Shown: positions 23,807 to 32,885, counted from the first letter of the stretch. The stretch: 55,962 nt of DNA from Geobacillus zalihae NBRC 101842 (GCF_001544135.1 NZ_BCPV01000020.1:1-55962); one strand, 5' to 3'. Program-made: numbers and translations. The notes: generated from the sequence alone by a model not told the origin.

Positions 23807-24991
23807 TCACTGCCCATCGCGCCCGCTGCGGCCAAGCAAATACACGATCGACCGGTAGCGCTGGCTGTAGGCGTCAATATCACGAATGCCGGCAATGTGC
23901 TGCAAGACGACGCGCTTGCCTTCCGCCCGTTTCGCTTCGGCCAATTCCACCGCTTCCGCCAGCCGCTCTTGGCTGAACACGATGCACTCGATGTCATCGC
24001 GCACATCCGTTTCCCCAATCGCCTCAATCAACCGATCGACGCGCAACCCAAACCCCGTCGCCGGCGCCGGGCGCGAGAACTTCGCCAATAAATCATCATA
24101 CCGCCCGCCGTTGCCGATCGGGAATCCAACCTGCTCGGCGTACACTTCAAACAAAATGCCAGTGTAATAGCTCATATGGCTGACAAGCGCCATATCGAGC
24201 TTCACCGCCTCGGCCACTCCGTACGTCCGAAGCGCCGCCATGAGCGCCGCCAGCTCATCGGCCGACCGCCGCCCCTCCTCGCTTGTGACGAGCGTTTTCG
24301 CCTGTTCGATCACGTCCGTTCCGCCACGCAAGGAAAGAAGATCCAACAGCCGCTTTTGATCGATCGACGAAAGCGGCCACGACTTCACATGTTCGCGGTA
24401 GCCGACGTAATTTTTCTCATATAAAAAACGGCGCAATACACTCGCCCGCTCCTCATTCCCTAAAATCTCCAAAAACAGTGCGTTCACATACCCAATATGG
24501 CCGACCGCCACCGAAAAGCGGCCCAACCCCACGCGCTTCAACAACGCGACCATTAAGCTGATGACCTCGGCGTCGGCCGTCACCGTGCCGTCGCCAATCA
24601 ACTCCACACCGATCTGCTCAAACTCCGCCGGCCGCCCGCCTTCGCGCTGCTGGGCGCGGAACACATTGGCGTTGTACGCCAACCGGAGCGGATTGCCGTC
24701 TTCATAAAGCCTTGACGCCGCCACCCGGGCGATCGGCGCCGTCATATCCGGCCGAAGCACGAGCGTATGCCCTTGCTGGTCGAGAAGCTTAAACAGCCGA
24801 TGATCGGCAATCGCCGACGCCGCCCCGACCGTTTCATAATACTCAAGCGTCGGCGTTTCAATAAACTCGTACCCCCAGCGCTCAATTTCCTCCGCCATCA
24901 CCGAGCGCACTTGTTTTTTCAACTCATATAAAAACGGCAGCGTATCGCGCATGCCTAACGGTTTTTCAAACATAAACAGCTTTTTTGCCAT
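23807..24991 (-). CDS. hisZ: ATP phosphoribosyltransferase regulatory subunit
   Basis: Histidyl-tRNA-synthetase paralogue that forms the active, histidine-sensitive complex with short HisG; 394 residues. The class II synthetase-like core shows PLGMRDTLP, VLRPDMTAPIARVA and the degraded LAYNANVFRAQQ motif. The anticodon-binding domain is lacking, as expected. The start at 24991 (MAKKLFMFEKP) follows GTGGGGACA; a 31-residue extension reaching into the promoter is rejected. First gene of the his operon. Confidence 0.95.
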   Translation of the reverse strand: MAKKLFMFEKPLGMRDTLPFLYELKKQVRSVMAEEIERWGYEFIETPTLEYYETVGAASAIADHRLFKLLDQQGHTLVLRPDMTAPIARVAASRLYEDGNPLRLAYNANVFRAQQREGGRPAEFEQIGVELIGDGTVTADAEVISLMVALLKRVGLGRFSVAVGHIGYVNALFLEILGNEERASVLRRFLYEKNYVGYREHVKSWPLSSIDQKRLLDLLSLRGGTDVIEQAKTLVTSEEGRRSADELAALMAALRTYGVAEAVKLDMALVSHMSYYTGILFEVYAEQVGFPIGNGGRYDDLLAKFSRPAPATGFGLRVDRLIEAIGETDVRDDIECIVFSQERLAEAVELAEAKRAEGKRVVLQHIAGIRDIDAYSQRYRSIVYLLGRSGRDGQ

Positions 24992-25055
24992 GTCCCCACG
25001 CCCTTTATCAAAATGCTTTAGTTTGCTAATATGGTAGAGAAGTGAAGTTATTAGT

Positions 25056-25084
25056 AGTTTACTCCTTTGCGGCCACAGCGTCAA
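25056..25084 (-). promoter_or_regulatory. SigA promoter of the his operon
   Basis: On the minus strand -35 TTGACG (25079-25084), 17-base spacer, -10 TAAACT (25056-25061). The leader to the hisZ ATG is only about 60 bases, and I see no T-box, attenuator or histidine-rich leader peptide. Confidence 0.72.
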
Positions 25085-25227
25085 GGGGGGAATGCTTTAC
25101 AAATAACAAAACGGACAAGATCGCTTCAAAAACAAGAAGCGCTTCGTTCCACACGGCATAGGCAGTGATCTGCACTCTAATGAAAATAGCGGCGATCCAT
25201 CTTGCCAAAATCCCCAATTCTCCTTTT

Positions 25228-25501
25228 TTGTTTCTTTCCTTTTTTCCTATTCCAAAATGGAAAACCGCCCCCGTTCAATCGGAAGGCGGTTCATTCCGGC
25301 GGACGATGCGCATCGGGCAGCCGGCGACCATCGCCCCGGACGGGACGTCTTGATGGACGACGGTGCCCGCGGTGACGACGGCGCGGTCGCCGATCACCAC
25401 GCCGGGCAAAATGGTCGAGTTCGCGCCGATCATCACCTCATCGCCGATCACGACATCGCCGAGGCGGTATTCGTCCACTAAATATTCGTCGGCGAGAATC
25501 G
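25228..25501. repeat. Direct duplication, left copy
   Basis: About 274 bases matching 27573-27846 in the same orientation with roughly seven substitutions. It covers the last ~75 codons of yvoF and its terminator. Identity ends abruptly at 25502, where transposase-like sequence begins. Together the copies bound a 2.07-kb accessory segment. Confidence 0.92.
25275..25501 (-). pseudogene. yvoF: Truncated copy of the yvoF acetyltransferase
   Basis: The 3' portion only: [20 protein letters not shown] and onward to the stop, with changes such as ILADEY for ILAHEY and AVVTAG for AVVAAG relative to the intact gene at 27620. It lacks the N-terminal ~100 residues including half of the left-handed beta helix. 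It sits upstream of the his promoter. The adjacent intact copy shows it is a duplicate rather than the sole copy. Confidence 0.9.
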
Positions 25502-25870
25502 GCTTGAGAAAATCAAAGAGCACAAAAAAATACCACATCTACAAGTGCAAGAACAACGATTGCCCGTTTTACTAAGCCAATCTTCGCCGGATGACCAAGA
25601 AGGAGCGCTGACGTTTCAAGCAAGATTCTCAAGCCTTCGAGTTGCAGTGTCGATTCCGGGAGTTCCTGTTTGACTTTCTCCCTTTGGTTCCATCATCACT
25701 CATCAAACTGAAGGTCGATTTGTCCCGGATGGCCGTTTCACCGCACATTCTGGGGGCTCGTATTGACGTACCACGTCAACTTCGTGATGTTCTCCCGCAT
25801 GACGGAGGCAGCCATGAAGGACATCCACGGCGGGCGTGTCGATCTCACATCAGACGGTGCTCAATGATGA
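25502..25870 (+). pseudogene. Decayed transposase N-terminal region
   Basis: Spread over several frames with stops, the plus strand reads [16 protein letters not shown] (a probable zinc ribbon half), FKQDSQAFELQ, FREFLFDF, KLKVDLSRMAVSPHILG, TYHVNF and MKDIHG, the order of a DDE-type transposase common in Bacilli as I remember it. At least two in-frame stops and frame changes make it non-functional. It begins exactly where the yvoF duplicate ends. Confidence 0.55.
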
Positions 25871-25972
25871 ATATTATAAAATATTCGATGTTTTAGTGTT
25901 ATAATTGTTGGTAAGTGAAAATATTAGAAAAAATTTCTAGATGGCATAGGACTTAAGCACACTTTAAAAATC

Positions 25973-26086
25973 ATGATGGCCGAATCCGACATAGACAGCA
26001 TGACTGCGATCGCCAAGCATTTGAACATTAAAGAGACAACATTTCGTTCATCTATTATAATGGAAAGGGAGGAGAAGCCTTGTTAA
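25973..26086 (+). CDS. Short HTH-like ORF overlapping the toxin
   Basis: From an ATG at 25973 the frame gives 37 residues, MMAESDIDSMTAIAKHLNIK then ETTFRSSI and a short tail. MTAIAKHLNIKETTFRS resembles one helix-turn-helix unit of a Cro/CI-type repressor. The stop overlaps the TTG start of the toxin gene by 7 bases, the usual toxin-antitoxin coupling. Upstream the frame is closed by a TAG at about 25930. It may be a reduced antitoxin or the remnant of one. No convincing ribosome binding site was found. Confidence 0.4.
   Translation: MMAESDIDSMTAIAKHLNIKETTFRSSIIMEREEKPC
26056..26061 (+). promoter_or_regulatory. -10 box in front of the toxin gene
   Basis: TATAAT at 26056-26061 with a weak -35 (GAGACA) 17-18 bases upstream would give a leader of about a dozen bases starting at the ribosome binding site GGGAGGAG. 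A second extended -10, TGT-TATAAT, ends at 25905 and could transcribe the short upstream ORF too. Confidence 0.5.
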
Positions 26087-26649
26087 AAAAGTTGCATGAG
26101 AATAAAGATTTGGTAAGAGAAATGAATAGACAGCTAATGGAACTGCAAAAAATCATTGAGAATATGGACGAAAAGCGGGGAAGAATATTTATTGAGTGGC
26201 TTGAAACACAAAACAAATATCTCGTCTGGGAAGAAACATTTGCCCCATCTTACCTAAGAGCTTATAAGCGGTCAGAAATCGTTTTAGCGCATTTTGGCTT
26301 TAATGTTGGCGCTGAATTCGGCGGCATGCACTATGCTGTTGTCATTCGCGATAGTTCAAAAAACAATCCCGTCGTCAACGTCGTTCCTTTATCTTCATTA
26401 GACGAAAACGAAACAGAACAGGATGTACATAAAGACTCGGTCTTTTTAGGTACGATTGAGGGACTGAACGAAAAAAAGGCAGTGGCCATTCCAAACCAAA
26501 TGCGCCCTATAAGCAAAATTCGCATTTTCAAACCCAAAAAAGCAAAAGACGGCGTTTTCAAATTAACAAGCGAACAAATGGACTTGATTGACGAAAAAAT
26601 CCGTAGGATGTACACTAAACTTAGAAAAGATCCAGAAAACCGTTCTTGA
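26080..26649 (+). CDS. PemK/MazF-family toxin-like protein
   Basis: 189 residues. The first ~60 residues are charged and helical (coiled-coil-like, VREMNRQLMELQKIIENMDE). The rest is a PemK/MazF-type fold: GAEFGGMHYAVVIRD, NVVPLSS, VAIPNQMRPISKIRIF. These are usually mRNA endoribonucleases paired with an antitoxin. It starts at a TTG (26080), five bases after GGGAGGAG. No normal-size antitoxin lies beside it. Base composition is AT-richer than the neighbours, suggesting transfer. Confidence 0.82.
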   Translation: MLKKLHENKDLVREMNRQLMELQKIIENMDEKRGRIFIEWLETQNKYLVWEETFAPSYLRAYKRSEIVLAHFGFNVGAEFGGMHYAVVIRDSSKNNPVVNVVPLSSLDENETEQDVHKDSVFLGTIEGLNEKKAVAIPNQMRPISKIRIFKPKKAKDGVFKLTSEQMDLIDEKIRRMYTKLRKDPENRS

Positions 26650-26792
26650 CACTTCTGTCAAAATGCTTTATTATTTTCTTTGCATGAGATTCGGAAAACA
26701 AGCATACGATAAATAATGCCCTTTGAGTTCCTTGAACTCAAGTGCGGCCAAAAATATTTTTCAACTGACCGCCGCATGCGCGGTCCAAAAGG
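26650..26792. other. Post-toxin spacer with small hairpins
   Basis: Contains GAGTTC-CTT-GAACTC (about 26725-26740) and GACCGC/GCGGTC (26767-26785) ahead of a strong terminator. No gene is seen. Confidence 0.5.
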
Positions 26793-26824
26793 AAAAGCCG
26801 CCCCATTTACGGGGCGGCTTTTTA
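26793..26824. terminator. Bidirectional terminator after the toxin
   Basis: AAAGCCGCCCC pairs with GGGGCGGCTTT around ATTTAC, with runs of A before and T after. Confidence 0.88.
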
Positions 26825-26914
26825 CGTGTTTCGCTGACTTTGCATCTTGTGAACTCTCTCTTATACACCTTCACCGAAAGTTGTTATTCCCATTCTCACC
26901 TAAACAGGTTAGAC

Positions 26915-27060
26915 GTCAACTACCCCCACTTCGCTAACGCTTGAAGTGGGGGCTTGCAACTCCCCAGAAGTGCGAGCGGACTTCGTCCTCCTTCCTTGAC
27001 TTGGGGTTGCATCAGGGGCAGGTTGACAGCTGCCCAACGACGCAGGTCATGCCTGTGTCG
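26915..27060 (-). ncRNA. Probable omega-RNA (reRNA) scaffold region of a TnpB element
   Basis: On the minus strand, downstream of and overlapping the tnpB stop, three hairpins follow: CGAC-A-CAGG/CCTG-C-GTCG (27038-27060), GGGCAG/CTGCCC (about 27017-27035) and the end hairpin GAAGTGGGGG/CCCCCACTTC (26923-26952) near the element's right end. In IS200/IS605 elements the guide RNA of TnpB is made from exactly this region. The scaffold looks preserved although its nuclease gene is broken. Boundaries are inferred. Confidence 0.5.
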
Positions 27061-27421
27061 TTCCTTCAACGATGTACTCTATTCCTTTTCGTTGAAGGTT
27101 CATGGCACCAATGCGGTCATCGTTTGAGGTATATCCGCATGTTCGGCAACAAAAGGTGTGTGTACGCTTGTTTCGATTGGCTTTTTCCGTATGCCCGCAC
27201 TTTGGACATGTCAAAGAGGTGTAATGCGGAGCAACCACCATCACTTTTGACCCATGCAAACGCGCCTTATACTCTAACATTTGACGGAACTGATAGAAAG
27301 CCCACGATACGGTTTCATATCGGTCATGGATCCATACACGTTCTGTTTTTTCACGAATGCCTGTTAAAAAGAGATGTGTGGTATAAAAAAGGAAAAATGA
27401 TGTTTTGATTTTCTCTATCAT
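27047..27421 (-). pseudogene. tnpB: TnpB C-terminal remnant (IS200/IS605 family)
   Basis: About 124 residues remain of a protein normally near 370-400. LTGIREKTERV marks the region just after the RuvC-II glutamate. The zinc ribbon LTCPKCGH...FCCRTCGY and the RuvC-III segment SNDDRIGAMNL are intact. The RuvC-I and RuvC-II catalytic residues and the N-terminal nucleic-acid-binding domain are gone, and the first ~16 residues (KIKTSFFLFYTTHLF) look like foreign or scrambled sequence. It cannot be an active nuclease. Confidence 0.88.
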
Positions 27422-27572
27422 AATCGTCTTTCTTTGTCAAGTACACTTTGTGGTGAAGAGCCAACAATTTTTAGTTCTGCCACCTAAAGTTTCATATTTT
27501 CATCATTGATCCTATATAAATCCAACTGGAAGTTTAACTTATAGGGGGCAAAAAAACAGACTCTCTGTTTTT

Positions 27573-27846
27573 TCGTTTCTTTCATTTTTTCCTATTCCAA
27601 AATGGAAAACCGCCCCCGTTCAATCGGAAGGCGGTTCATTCCGGCGGACAATGCGCATCGGGCAGCCGGCGACCATCGCCCCGGGCGGGACGTCTTGATG
27701 GACGACGGTGCCCGCGGCGACGACGGCGCGGTCGCCGATCACCACGCCGGGCAAAATGGTCGAGTTCGCGCCGATCATCACCTCATCGCCGATCACGACA
27801 TCGCCGAGGCGGTATTCGTCAACCAAATATTCGTGGGCGAGAATCG
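27573..27846. repeat. Direct duplication, right copy
   Basis: Matches 25228-25501 with about seven substitutions; it is the native 3' end of yvoF plus its terminator. Confidence 0.92.
27602..27636 (-). terminator. Terminator of the yvoF operon
   Basis: AACCGCC and GGCGGTT pair across a 15-base loop, followed on the minus strand by TTCCATTTT. The stop codon of yvoF lies inside the loop. A second AT-rich hairpin, AAAAAACAGA/TCTGTTTTTT, follows at about 27550-27573. Confidence 0.6.
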
Positions 27847-28141
27847 TCGTGTTGTAGCCGATGACGCAGTTGCGGCCGATGTGAATTTTTTCTGGGAAGA
27901 GAATGTCCGGCATGACCATAAAGGCGAGCGCGGTTTGCTCGCCGATCTTCATGCCGAGAAACGTGCGGTACAGCCAGTTTTTCAGCGGCAAAAACGGCGT
28001 GTAGCGCCCGATTTGAATGATGATGACGTTTTTCAGCACTTTCCAAAACGATACGGTGCGATACAACTGCCAGAGCGAGTTCGCCCCTTGGACAGGGTGT
28101 TTCGTCGTTCGTCTCACCGGGAGGACGGCTCCTCCTTTCAT
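27620..28141 (-). CDS. yvoF: Acyltransferase of the left-handed beta-helix type, YvoF-like
   Basis: 173 residues. Hexapeptide-repeat rungs run from about residue 70 ([56 protein letters not shown]), typical of CoA-dependent acyltransferases. It aligns well with B. subtilis YvoF ([26 protein letters not shown]), whose substrate is unknown. The ATG overlaps the ppaX stop by 4 bases. A 5'-truncated copy of its 3' half lies at 25275. Confidence 0.93.
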   Translation of the reverse strand: MKGGAVLPVRRTTKHPVQGANSLWQLYRTVSFWKVLKNVIIIQIGRYTPFLPLKNWLYRTFLGMKIGEQTALAFMVMPDILFPEKIHIGRNCVIGYNTTILAHEYLVDEYRLGDVVIGDEVMIGANSTILPGVVIGDRAVVAAGTVVHQDVPPGAMVAGCPMRIVRRNEPPSD

Positions 28142-28782
28142 TCGTTGATGCCGACAATGGCCAACAAGTCTCTCATTTTTTCCAGCATATAGTCCGGTTC
28201 ATATTGTTCCAAATACTCGCGCCCTTTAATCGCCCAGGCGACGCCGGCTGTTTTCACTCCGGCGTTTTGGCCGGCCAAAATGTCGTGGTAGTTGTCCCCG
28301 ACCATGAGCGCTTCGTCCGGCGTTGACTGCAACATGCCAAGCGCTTTGTGAATCGGCTCGGGATCGGGCTTTGGCCGCGTGACGTCATCGAGGCCGATGA
28401 CGCACGAGAAAAACGGCGCCAGCCGCGTTTTTCTTAACCCCATCAGGGCGGTGTCGTGCATTTTCGTCGTCACAACGCCGAGGCGAAAGCCATGGCGGTG
28501 GAGCGTTTCGATTGTTTCATACACGGTGTCAAACTCGCGGATCAGTTCGTCATGGTGGGCGTGGTTGAACGTGCGATACGTCTTCACCATCTCCTCGACC
28601 CGTTCCGGATCGAGGGAGCTGAACGTCTCATACAGCGACGGGCCGATGAACGGCAGGACGTCCTCGCGCCCGTAGCGGCCCGGGTAGTACTTCTCCAGCG
28701 TATGCAAAAACGACTGGATGATGAGCTCATTCGTATCAATCAATGTGCCGTCAAGATCAAACAAAATCGTGCGAATCGTCAT
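28138..28782 (-). CDS. ppaX: Pyrophosphatase PpaX, HAD family
   Basis: 214 residues. HAD motif [11 protein letters not shown] at the N terminus, motif II VVTTK, motif [16 protein letters not shown] and [15 protein letters not shown]. In B. subtilis PpaX hydrolyses the pyrophosphate released when HPr kinase/phosphorylase dephosphorylates Ser-P HPr, and hprK lies in the same cluster here too. It overlaps yvoD and yvoF by 4 bases each. Confidence 0.95.
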   Translation of the reverse strand: MTIRTILFDLDGTLIDTNELIIQSFLHTLEKYYPGRYGREDVLPFIGPSLYETFSSLDPERVEEMVKTYRTFNHAHHDELIREFDTVYETIETLHRHGFRLGVVTTKMHDTALMGLRKTRLAPFFSCVIGLDDVTRPKPDPEPIHKALGMLQSTPDEALMVGDNYHDILAGQNAGVKTAGVAWAIKGREYLEQYEPDYMLEKMRDLLAIVGINE

Positions 28783-29717
28783 GAAGCGGCTTCCTTTCTC
28801 ATGGGATGTTCAAAACGGCGCCAAACGAATGCCACCGCCATGGTCAACAGCACCGCCGTCACCAAGCGGATGAAAAGCAGCGGCCAAACAGAGATGCCAA
28901 GCGGAACGAAAATGAGCGTATCTTCGACGACTGCATGGCATGACACGAGAAAAATGAACGCCAGCGTTAAATCGCGCTTCGAGACGCCGTCTTCTTTCGC
29001 CGCCTGAATCATGACGCCCGCTCCGTACGCCAGACCGAACACAAAGCCGGCCGCGAGCGTGAGCGATGTGTTCGGGCTCATGCCCAGCATCTTGGTCGCC
29101 GGCGCCATCCAGCGCGAAACCGTCTCGATCCAGTGGCGTTCTTTTAAAATTTGAATGACCGTCATGAGCGGGATGACGATCGCGACGAGCTGGACGATGC
29201 CGGTCGCCGCTTTTTTCAGCGCCGCCAAGATGATCTCTCCCCAACCGGACGGCGGGGCGGCTTCATGCGCGACAAACCCGTATCGGGCGATCTCCTGCCC
29301 CCCATCCCATAGATGGGCGATCAACAAACCGGAGACAACGGCCAAGCCAATGCGCACGGCGAGCATGAGCCAAACGCTCATACCCGTCCGCGAAGCGACG
29401 GAAGACTCGACGATCAAGTTATGAGAAAAGGAAAGCATGACAGCGAGAATGAGCACTTCTTTCACTGTAAACTCGATCGTCAGCATCGCCCCGATCGCGG
29501 CGTACAGCCCGAGCAAATTGCCGAGCACAAGCGGCACAGCCGCATCGCCGGATAAGCCAAACCATTTCATGAACGGCGTGACAAAGTCAATGAGCCACGA
29601 AAACAGCGGCGTCGGCTGCAACAGCGCTAAAATGAGCGTCACTGGAAAAATGATTTTGCCGAGCGCCCACGCGGTCTTCAGCCCGGCGAGCACGCCGCGC
29701 TGCAACATTCCTGTCAT
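28779..29717 (-). CDS. yvoD: Nucleoside-recognition (Gate) domain membrane protein, YvoD
   Basis: 312 residues with about eight hydrophobic segments, arranged as two similar Gate-type halves ([15 protein letters not shown]... and [17 protein letters not shown]). The transported or sensed molecule is unknown. The same gene sits between lgt and ppaX in B. subtilis. AGGAGAGAGGAG precedes the ATG; the stop overlaps ppaX. Confidence 0.88.
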   Translation of the reverse strand: MTGMLQRGVLAGLKTAWALGKIIFPVTLILALLQPTPLFSWLIDFVTPFMKWFGLSGDAAVPLVLGNLLGLYAAIGAMLTIEFTVKEVLILAVMLSFSHNLIVESSVASRTGMSVWLMLAVRIGLAVVSGLLIAHLWDGGQEIARYGFVAHEAAPPSGWGEIILAALKKAATGIVQLVAIVIPLMTVIQILKERHWIETVSRWMAPATKMLGMSPNTSLTLAAGFVFGLAYGAGVMIQAAKEDGVSKRDLTLAFIFLVSCHAVVEDTLIFVPLGISVWPLLFIRLVTAVLLTMAVAFVWRRFEHPMRKEAAS

Positions 29718-29945
29718 GTTCTCCTCTCTCCTTTGCTTGCCTTCATGCCGCGGTGCGATGAAACCTCAATTCTCTGGATGCCGCGCACAAGCATCTTTTT
29801 AATTCGCCCCAGGCCAACCTAAAAAAGAGGGAATGCGGCTCCCAACACGGTTGTTCCCATTAAGAAGCGCGGCGGCGAAGCAGCTTCATTCATCGTGGTT
29901 TCCCGCAAACCGAACAAGTCCGCAGCGTTTCGCCGCCTCTAACGG

Positions 29946-30758
29946 CTATTCATCCCGATAGCGCGCGTCCGCCCAGCCTTTCGCCCGGCGCGCGATCCAA
30001 AGCGCTACGGACAAAACAATGAGCGTCACAGACATTACTTGCGCCGCACGCAGGCTGCCGGCCAGCATCAAGCTGTCGGTGCGCATCCCTTCAATCCAAA
30101 AGCGGCCGACGGAATACCAAATCAAATACGACAAAAACAGCTCGCCGCGCCGCAAATTGACGCGCCGAAGCCAAAGCAAAAGACAAAAACCGGCCAAATT
30201 CCAAAGCGATTCATACAAAAACGTCGGATGCCAATAGCGGCCGCCAATGTACATTTGGTTGATGATCCAATCCGGCAAATGCAAATTTTCAAGAAACTGG
30301 CGCGACACAGGGCCGCCGTGCGCCTCTTGGTTCATAAAATTGCCCCAGCGCCCGATCGCCTGGCCTAAAATGATGCTTGGTGCGGCAATATCAGCGAGCT
30401 TCCAAAACGACAGCCCACGCACGCGGGCAAACACGACGCCCGTCGCCACCGCGCCAATCAAACCGCCGTGAATGGCGAGGCCGCCTTGCCAAACTTTTGG
30501 AATCTCTGACAAATGCTTTGAATAATAGTGCCATTCAAACAGCACGTAGTACGCCCGTGCGCACACAATGGCGATCGGCACGGCGAACAGCACCAAATCG
30601 ACAAACGTCTCTTTCGGCAAGCCGCGCCGCACCGCTTCGCGCGTCGCAAGCCACAAGCCGATCAAAACGCCCGTGCCGATAATGACGCCGTACCAATAAA
30701 TCGTAATCGGGCCAAGGTGCAAAAACACGCGGTCAAGCGGCTGAATCGTCGATTCCAT
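29946..30758 (-). CDS. lgt: Prolipoprotein diacylglyceryl transferase
   Basis: Membrane enzyme that attaches diacylglycerol to the lipobox cysteine of prelipoproteins; 270 residues with about seven membrane helices. The family signature [14 protein letters not shown] lies at about residues 135-148, and [12 protein letters not shown] upstream of it is also diagnostic. The lipoprotein CccB at 50 kb is one likely substrate. AGGAGGTGG precedes the ATG. A spacer of about 230 bases with nothing recognisable follows. Confidence 0.97.
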   Translation of the reverse strand: MESTIQPLDRVFLHLGPITIYWYGVIIGTGVLIGLWLATREAVRRGLPKETFVDLVLFAVPIAIVCARAYYVLFEWHYYSKHLSEIPKVWQGGLAIHGGLIGAVATGVVFARVRGLSFWKLADIAAPSIILGQAIGRWGNFMNQEAHGGPVSRQFLENLHLPDWIINQMYIGGRYWHPTFLYESLWNLAGFCLLLWLRRVNLRRGELFLSYLIWYSVGRFWIEGMRTDSLMLAGSLRAAQVMSVTLIVLSVALWIARRAKGWADARYRDE

Positions 30759-30825
30759 CGTTTACCACCTCCTATGCTTCATGCCCAAACGAGATCCATT
30801 CCTTTGACGCAAGAAACGCCGCCGA

Positions 30826-31761
30826 TCAGTCGTAATCGTGCGCGCCGTCTTCGATGGCGTCGCTCAAGCGCGCCGAAAACTCCTCGGCCGCATTGACCCC
30901 CATCCGTTTCAGCCGGAAGTTCATCGCCGCCACTTCGACGATGACCGCCAAGTTGCGGCCCGGACGAACCGGAATCGTCAGTTTCGGCAATTCGGTATCC
31001 AAAATTTTCACTTTCTCTTCTTCCAACCCGAGCCGATCGTACTGCTTCTCCGGATCCCAAAGCTCCAAGTCGACGACGAGCGAAATGCGCTTATGCGTCC
31101 GCACCGCCCCTGCGCCGAACAGCGTCATCATATTAATAATGCCGAGGCCGCGAATTTCAAGCAGATGCTCGATCAGCTCCGGCGCGCTGCCGACGAGCGT
31201 ATCTTCATCTTCTTGGCGGATTTCCACACAGTCGTCGGCGACCAACCGATGGCCGCGTTTGACGAGCTCGAGCGCCGTTTCGCTTTTGCCGACGCCGCTT
31301 TTGCCCGTGATCAACACCCCGACGCCGTACACATCGACAAGCACCCCGTGCACCGCGGTGGTGGGGGCGAGCTTGCTTTCCAAATAGTTTGTCAATCGGC
31401 TTGACAGGCGGGTCGTTTTCATCGTCGAGCGCATGACCGGCACCGACTGGCGCTCCGACGCTTCGATCAGCTCCGGCGGCACCTCAAGTCCACGCGAGAC
31501 GATGATCCCTGGCGTAATGTCGGTGCAAAGCCGTTCCATCCGCGACTTTTTTTCTTCCGGCGTCAACGTTTCATAAAACGACAGCTCCGTCCGTCCGAGC
31601 AACTGCAGACGCTCCGCCGGGTAATAGGCGAAATAGCCGGCCATTTCAATCCCCGGCCGCGATAAATCGCTTGTCGTAATCGGGCGGTAAATGCCCTCCG
31701 CGCCGCTGACGAGCTCGAGCTGGAACTGTTCAATGATGTCTTTCGTCCGCACTTTTGGCAT
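30826..31761 (-). CDS. hprK: HPr kinase/phosphorylase
   Basis: Bifunctional sensor enzyme that phosphorylates HPr and Crh on serine 46 and reverses this by phosphorolysis; 311 residues. Walker [10 protein letters not shown] is at about residue 152, and the HprK signature [16 protein letters not shown] follows near residue 200. The start at 31761 ([10 protein letters not shown]) matches the family; a 12-residue extension is rejected. Confidence 0.97.
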   Translation of the reverse strand: MPKVRTKDIIEQFQLELVSGAEGIYRPITTSDLSRPGIEMAGYFAYYPAERLQLLGRTELSFYETLTPEEKKSRMERLCTDITPGIIVSRGLEVPPELIEASERQSVPVMRSTMKTTRLSSRLTNYLESKLAPTTAVHGVLVDVYGVGVLITGKSGVGKSETALELVKRGHRLVADDCVEIRQEDEDTLVGSAPELIEHLLEIRGLGIINMMTLFGAGAVRTHKRISLVVDLELWDPEKQYDRLGLEEEKVKILDTELPKLTIPVRPGRNLAVIVEVAAMNFRLKRMGVNAAEEFSARLSDAIEDGAHDYD

Positions 31762-31795
31762 ACGTCGCCTTTCTCCCCTTTCTTCATCTTTTTCC

Positions 31796-31804
31796 ATTGT
31801 AACA
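31796..31804 (-). promoter_or_regulatory. Extended -10 promoter of hprK
   Basis: Minus strand TGT-TACAAT, an extended -10 with one mismatch; the -35 (TTCAAT at 17 bases) is weak. The start would lie about 25 bases before the ATG. Confidence 0.5.
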
Positions 31805-31837
31805 CGTTTCGTTCCGCCATTGAATGGAAAACATCGG

Positions 31838-31870
31838 GGAAAACAAAACAGGGACGGCTCCCCCCGTCCC
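31838..31870 (-). terminator. Terminator after yvlD
   Basis: GGGACGG and CCGTCCC pair around GGGGAG, followed on the minus strand by TGTTTTGTTTT. Confidence 0.8.
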
Positions 31871-32009
31871 GATCAAGCCAAACACATCAAACCGAAACGA
31901 TCTTCACCGCATCGTTTCTCCCATTGCAACCCCTTGCCGCATTCGCCATCTTTTCACACGATCACGGAAAACCATGGCGCCACCGGCCTTCCAATGGATC
32001 ACGCCCCCG

Positions 32010-32372
32010 TTACGACCGGTTGCGCAGCGGCTCGATAATCGCTTTTTGCACAAGCAAATGGAAAAACGACAAGACGATCGACGCAAGCAGCGCGGTGCCA
32101 AAGCCGCCGATTTGGAACGCATCCCCCATCAGCGCGGCGGTCATCATGAGCGTGATGGCGTTAATGACAAACAAAAACAAACCGAGCGTCAACACCGTCA
32201 CCGGCAGCGTCAACAAGATGAGCACAGGGCGGACGACGGCGTTGAGCACCGCCAAAATGACGCTCGCCAAAAACGCCGCGCCGATGCCGCTGAAATGAAT
32301 ATCATCAAAATAGCCGTCAATCGCCATGAGCAGCACCGTATTGATCAACACACCGATCAGCCAATTAAGCAT
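32010..32372 (-). CDS. yvlD: Phage-holin-like membrane protein, YvlD
   Basis: 120 residues, four hydrophobic segments, PF04020-type (holin-4/YvlD) pattern with LNAVVRPVLILLTLPVTVLTLGLF. The family is chromosomal and not a real holin; its role is thought to be in the envelope stress response. It lies near a DUF4870 gene and uvrA as part of the yvl neighbourhood known from B. subtilis. Confidence 0.85.
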   Translation of the reverse strand: MLNWLIGVLINTVLLMAIDGYFDDIHFSGIGAAFLASVILAVLNAVVRPVLILLTLPVTVLTLGLFLFVINAITLMMTAALMGDAFQIGGFGTALLASIVLSFFHLLVQKAIIEPLRNRS

Positions 32373-32484
32373 CCCATCACCATCTTTATTCGAGTCTCGC
32401 GCCCGCCGGCCAATGCCTTTTTACAGGCTTCATGCGGCGCTGTTCGCTGCTCGCGCGGCATCGCTGGCAAACGGACGCTTTCTC

Positions 32485-32811
32485 TTATTTTAACACTTGA
32501 ATCCCTTTTACGACATTCCAAACGATGACAACGAGGTTCACCGCTCCAGCAACAAGGAATCCAAGCCAGACGAGCCCGCCGCCAAAAAGAAACGATTCCC
32601 CACTCCAATGGCCAAACAACACCGGCGACGCGGCCAACGCAATGAACAAGAGGATCGTAACGGCCGGAATCAAATGCGACACGAGCGACCGCTTCGCATG
32701 GCGTTTGACTTCAAGATCTTCGACAACAAAATAGACGACAATCGGCAAAATGAACGGCGCAAAAAAGACGCTGAAATAACAAAGCGCGGATAACACTTTG
32801 TTCGTCGACAA
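32485..32811 (-). CDS. DUF4870-type small membrane protein
   Basis: 108 residues with three membrane helices; LSALCYFSVFFAPFILPIVVYF and HAKRSLVSHLIP match the DUF4870 (Tic20-like) pattern. It starts at a TTG (32811) seven bases after AAGGGGA. Function unknown; probably co-transcribed with yvlD. Confidence 0.75.
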   Translation of the reverse strand: MSTNKVLSALCYFSVFFAPFILPIVVYFVVEDLEVKRHAKRSLVSHLIPAVTILLFIALAASPVLFGHWSGESFLFGGGLVWLGFLVAGAVNLVVIVWNVVKGIQVLK

Positions 32812-32885
32812 TCGGCAATCCCCTTTCCAAGTTTCCTTTACCTGTATATACGACGGCCGCTAGGAAAAGTTTCCTGCCGACGGCA

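Larger units (their letters stand above)
25502..27572. mobile_element. Accessory island between hisZ and yvoF
   Basis: A 2.07-kb segment bounded by the direct duplication of the yvoF 3' end. It contains transposase debris, a PemK-like toxin with its own promoter and terminator, and an IS200/IS605-type TnpB remnant. The toxin part is visibly richer in A and T than the his and yvo genes. In B. subtilis hisZ and yvoF are neighbours, so the segment is an insertion. Confidence 0.75.

Noticed and set aside
24992-25056. T-box, attenuator or histidine leader peptide in front of hisZ
   Set aside because: The leader is only about 60 bases, contains no run of histidine codons, no T-box core sequence and no terminator hairpin.
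32010-32372. YvlD as a prophage holin
   Set aside because: The holin-like family name is historical; neighbours are chromosomal housekeeping genes and no other phage gene is near.
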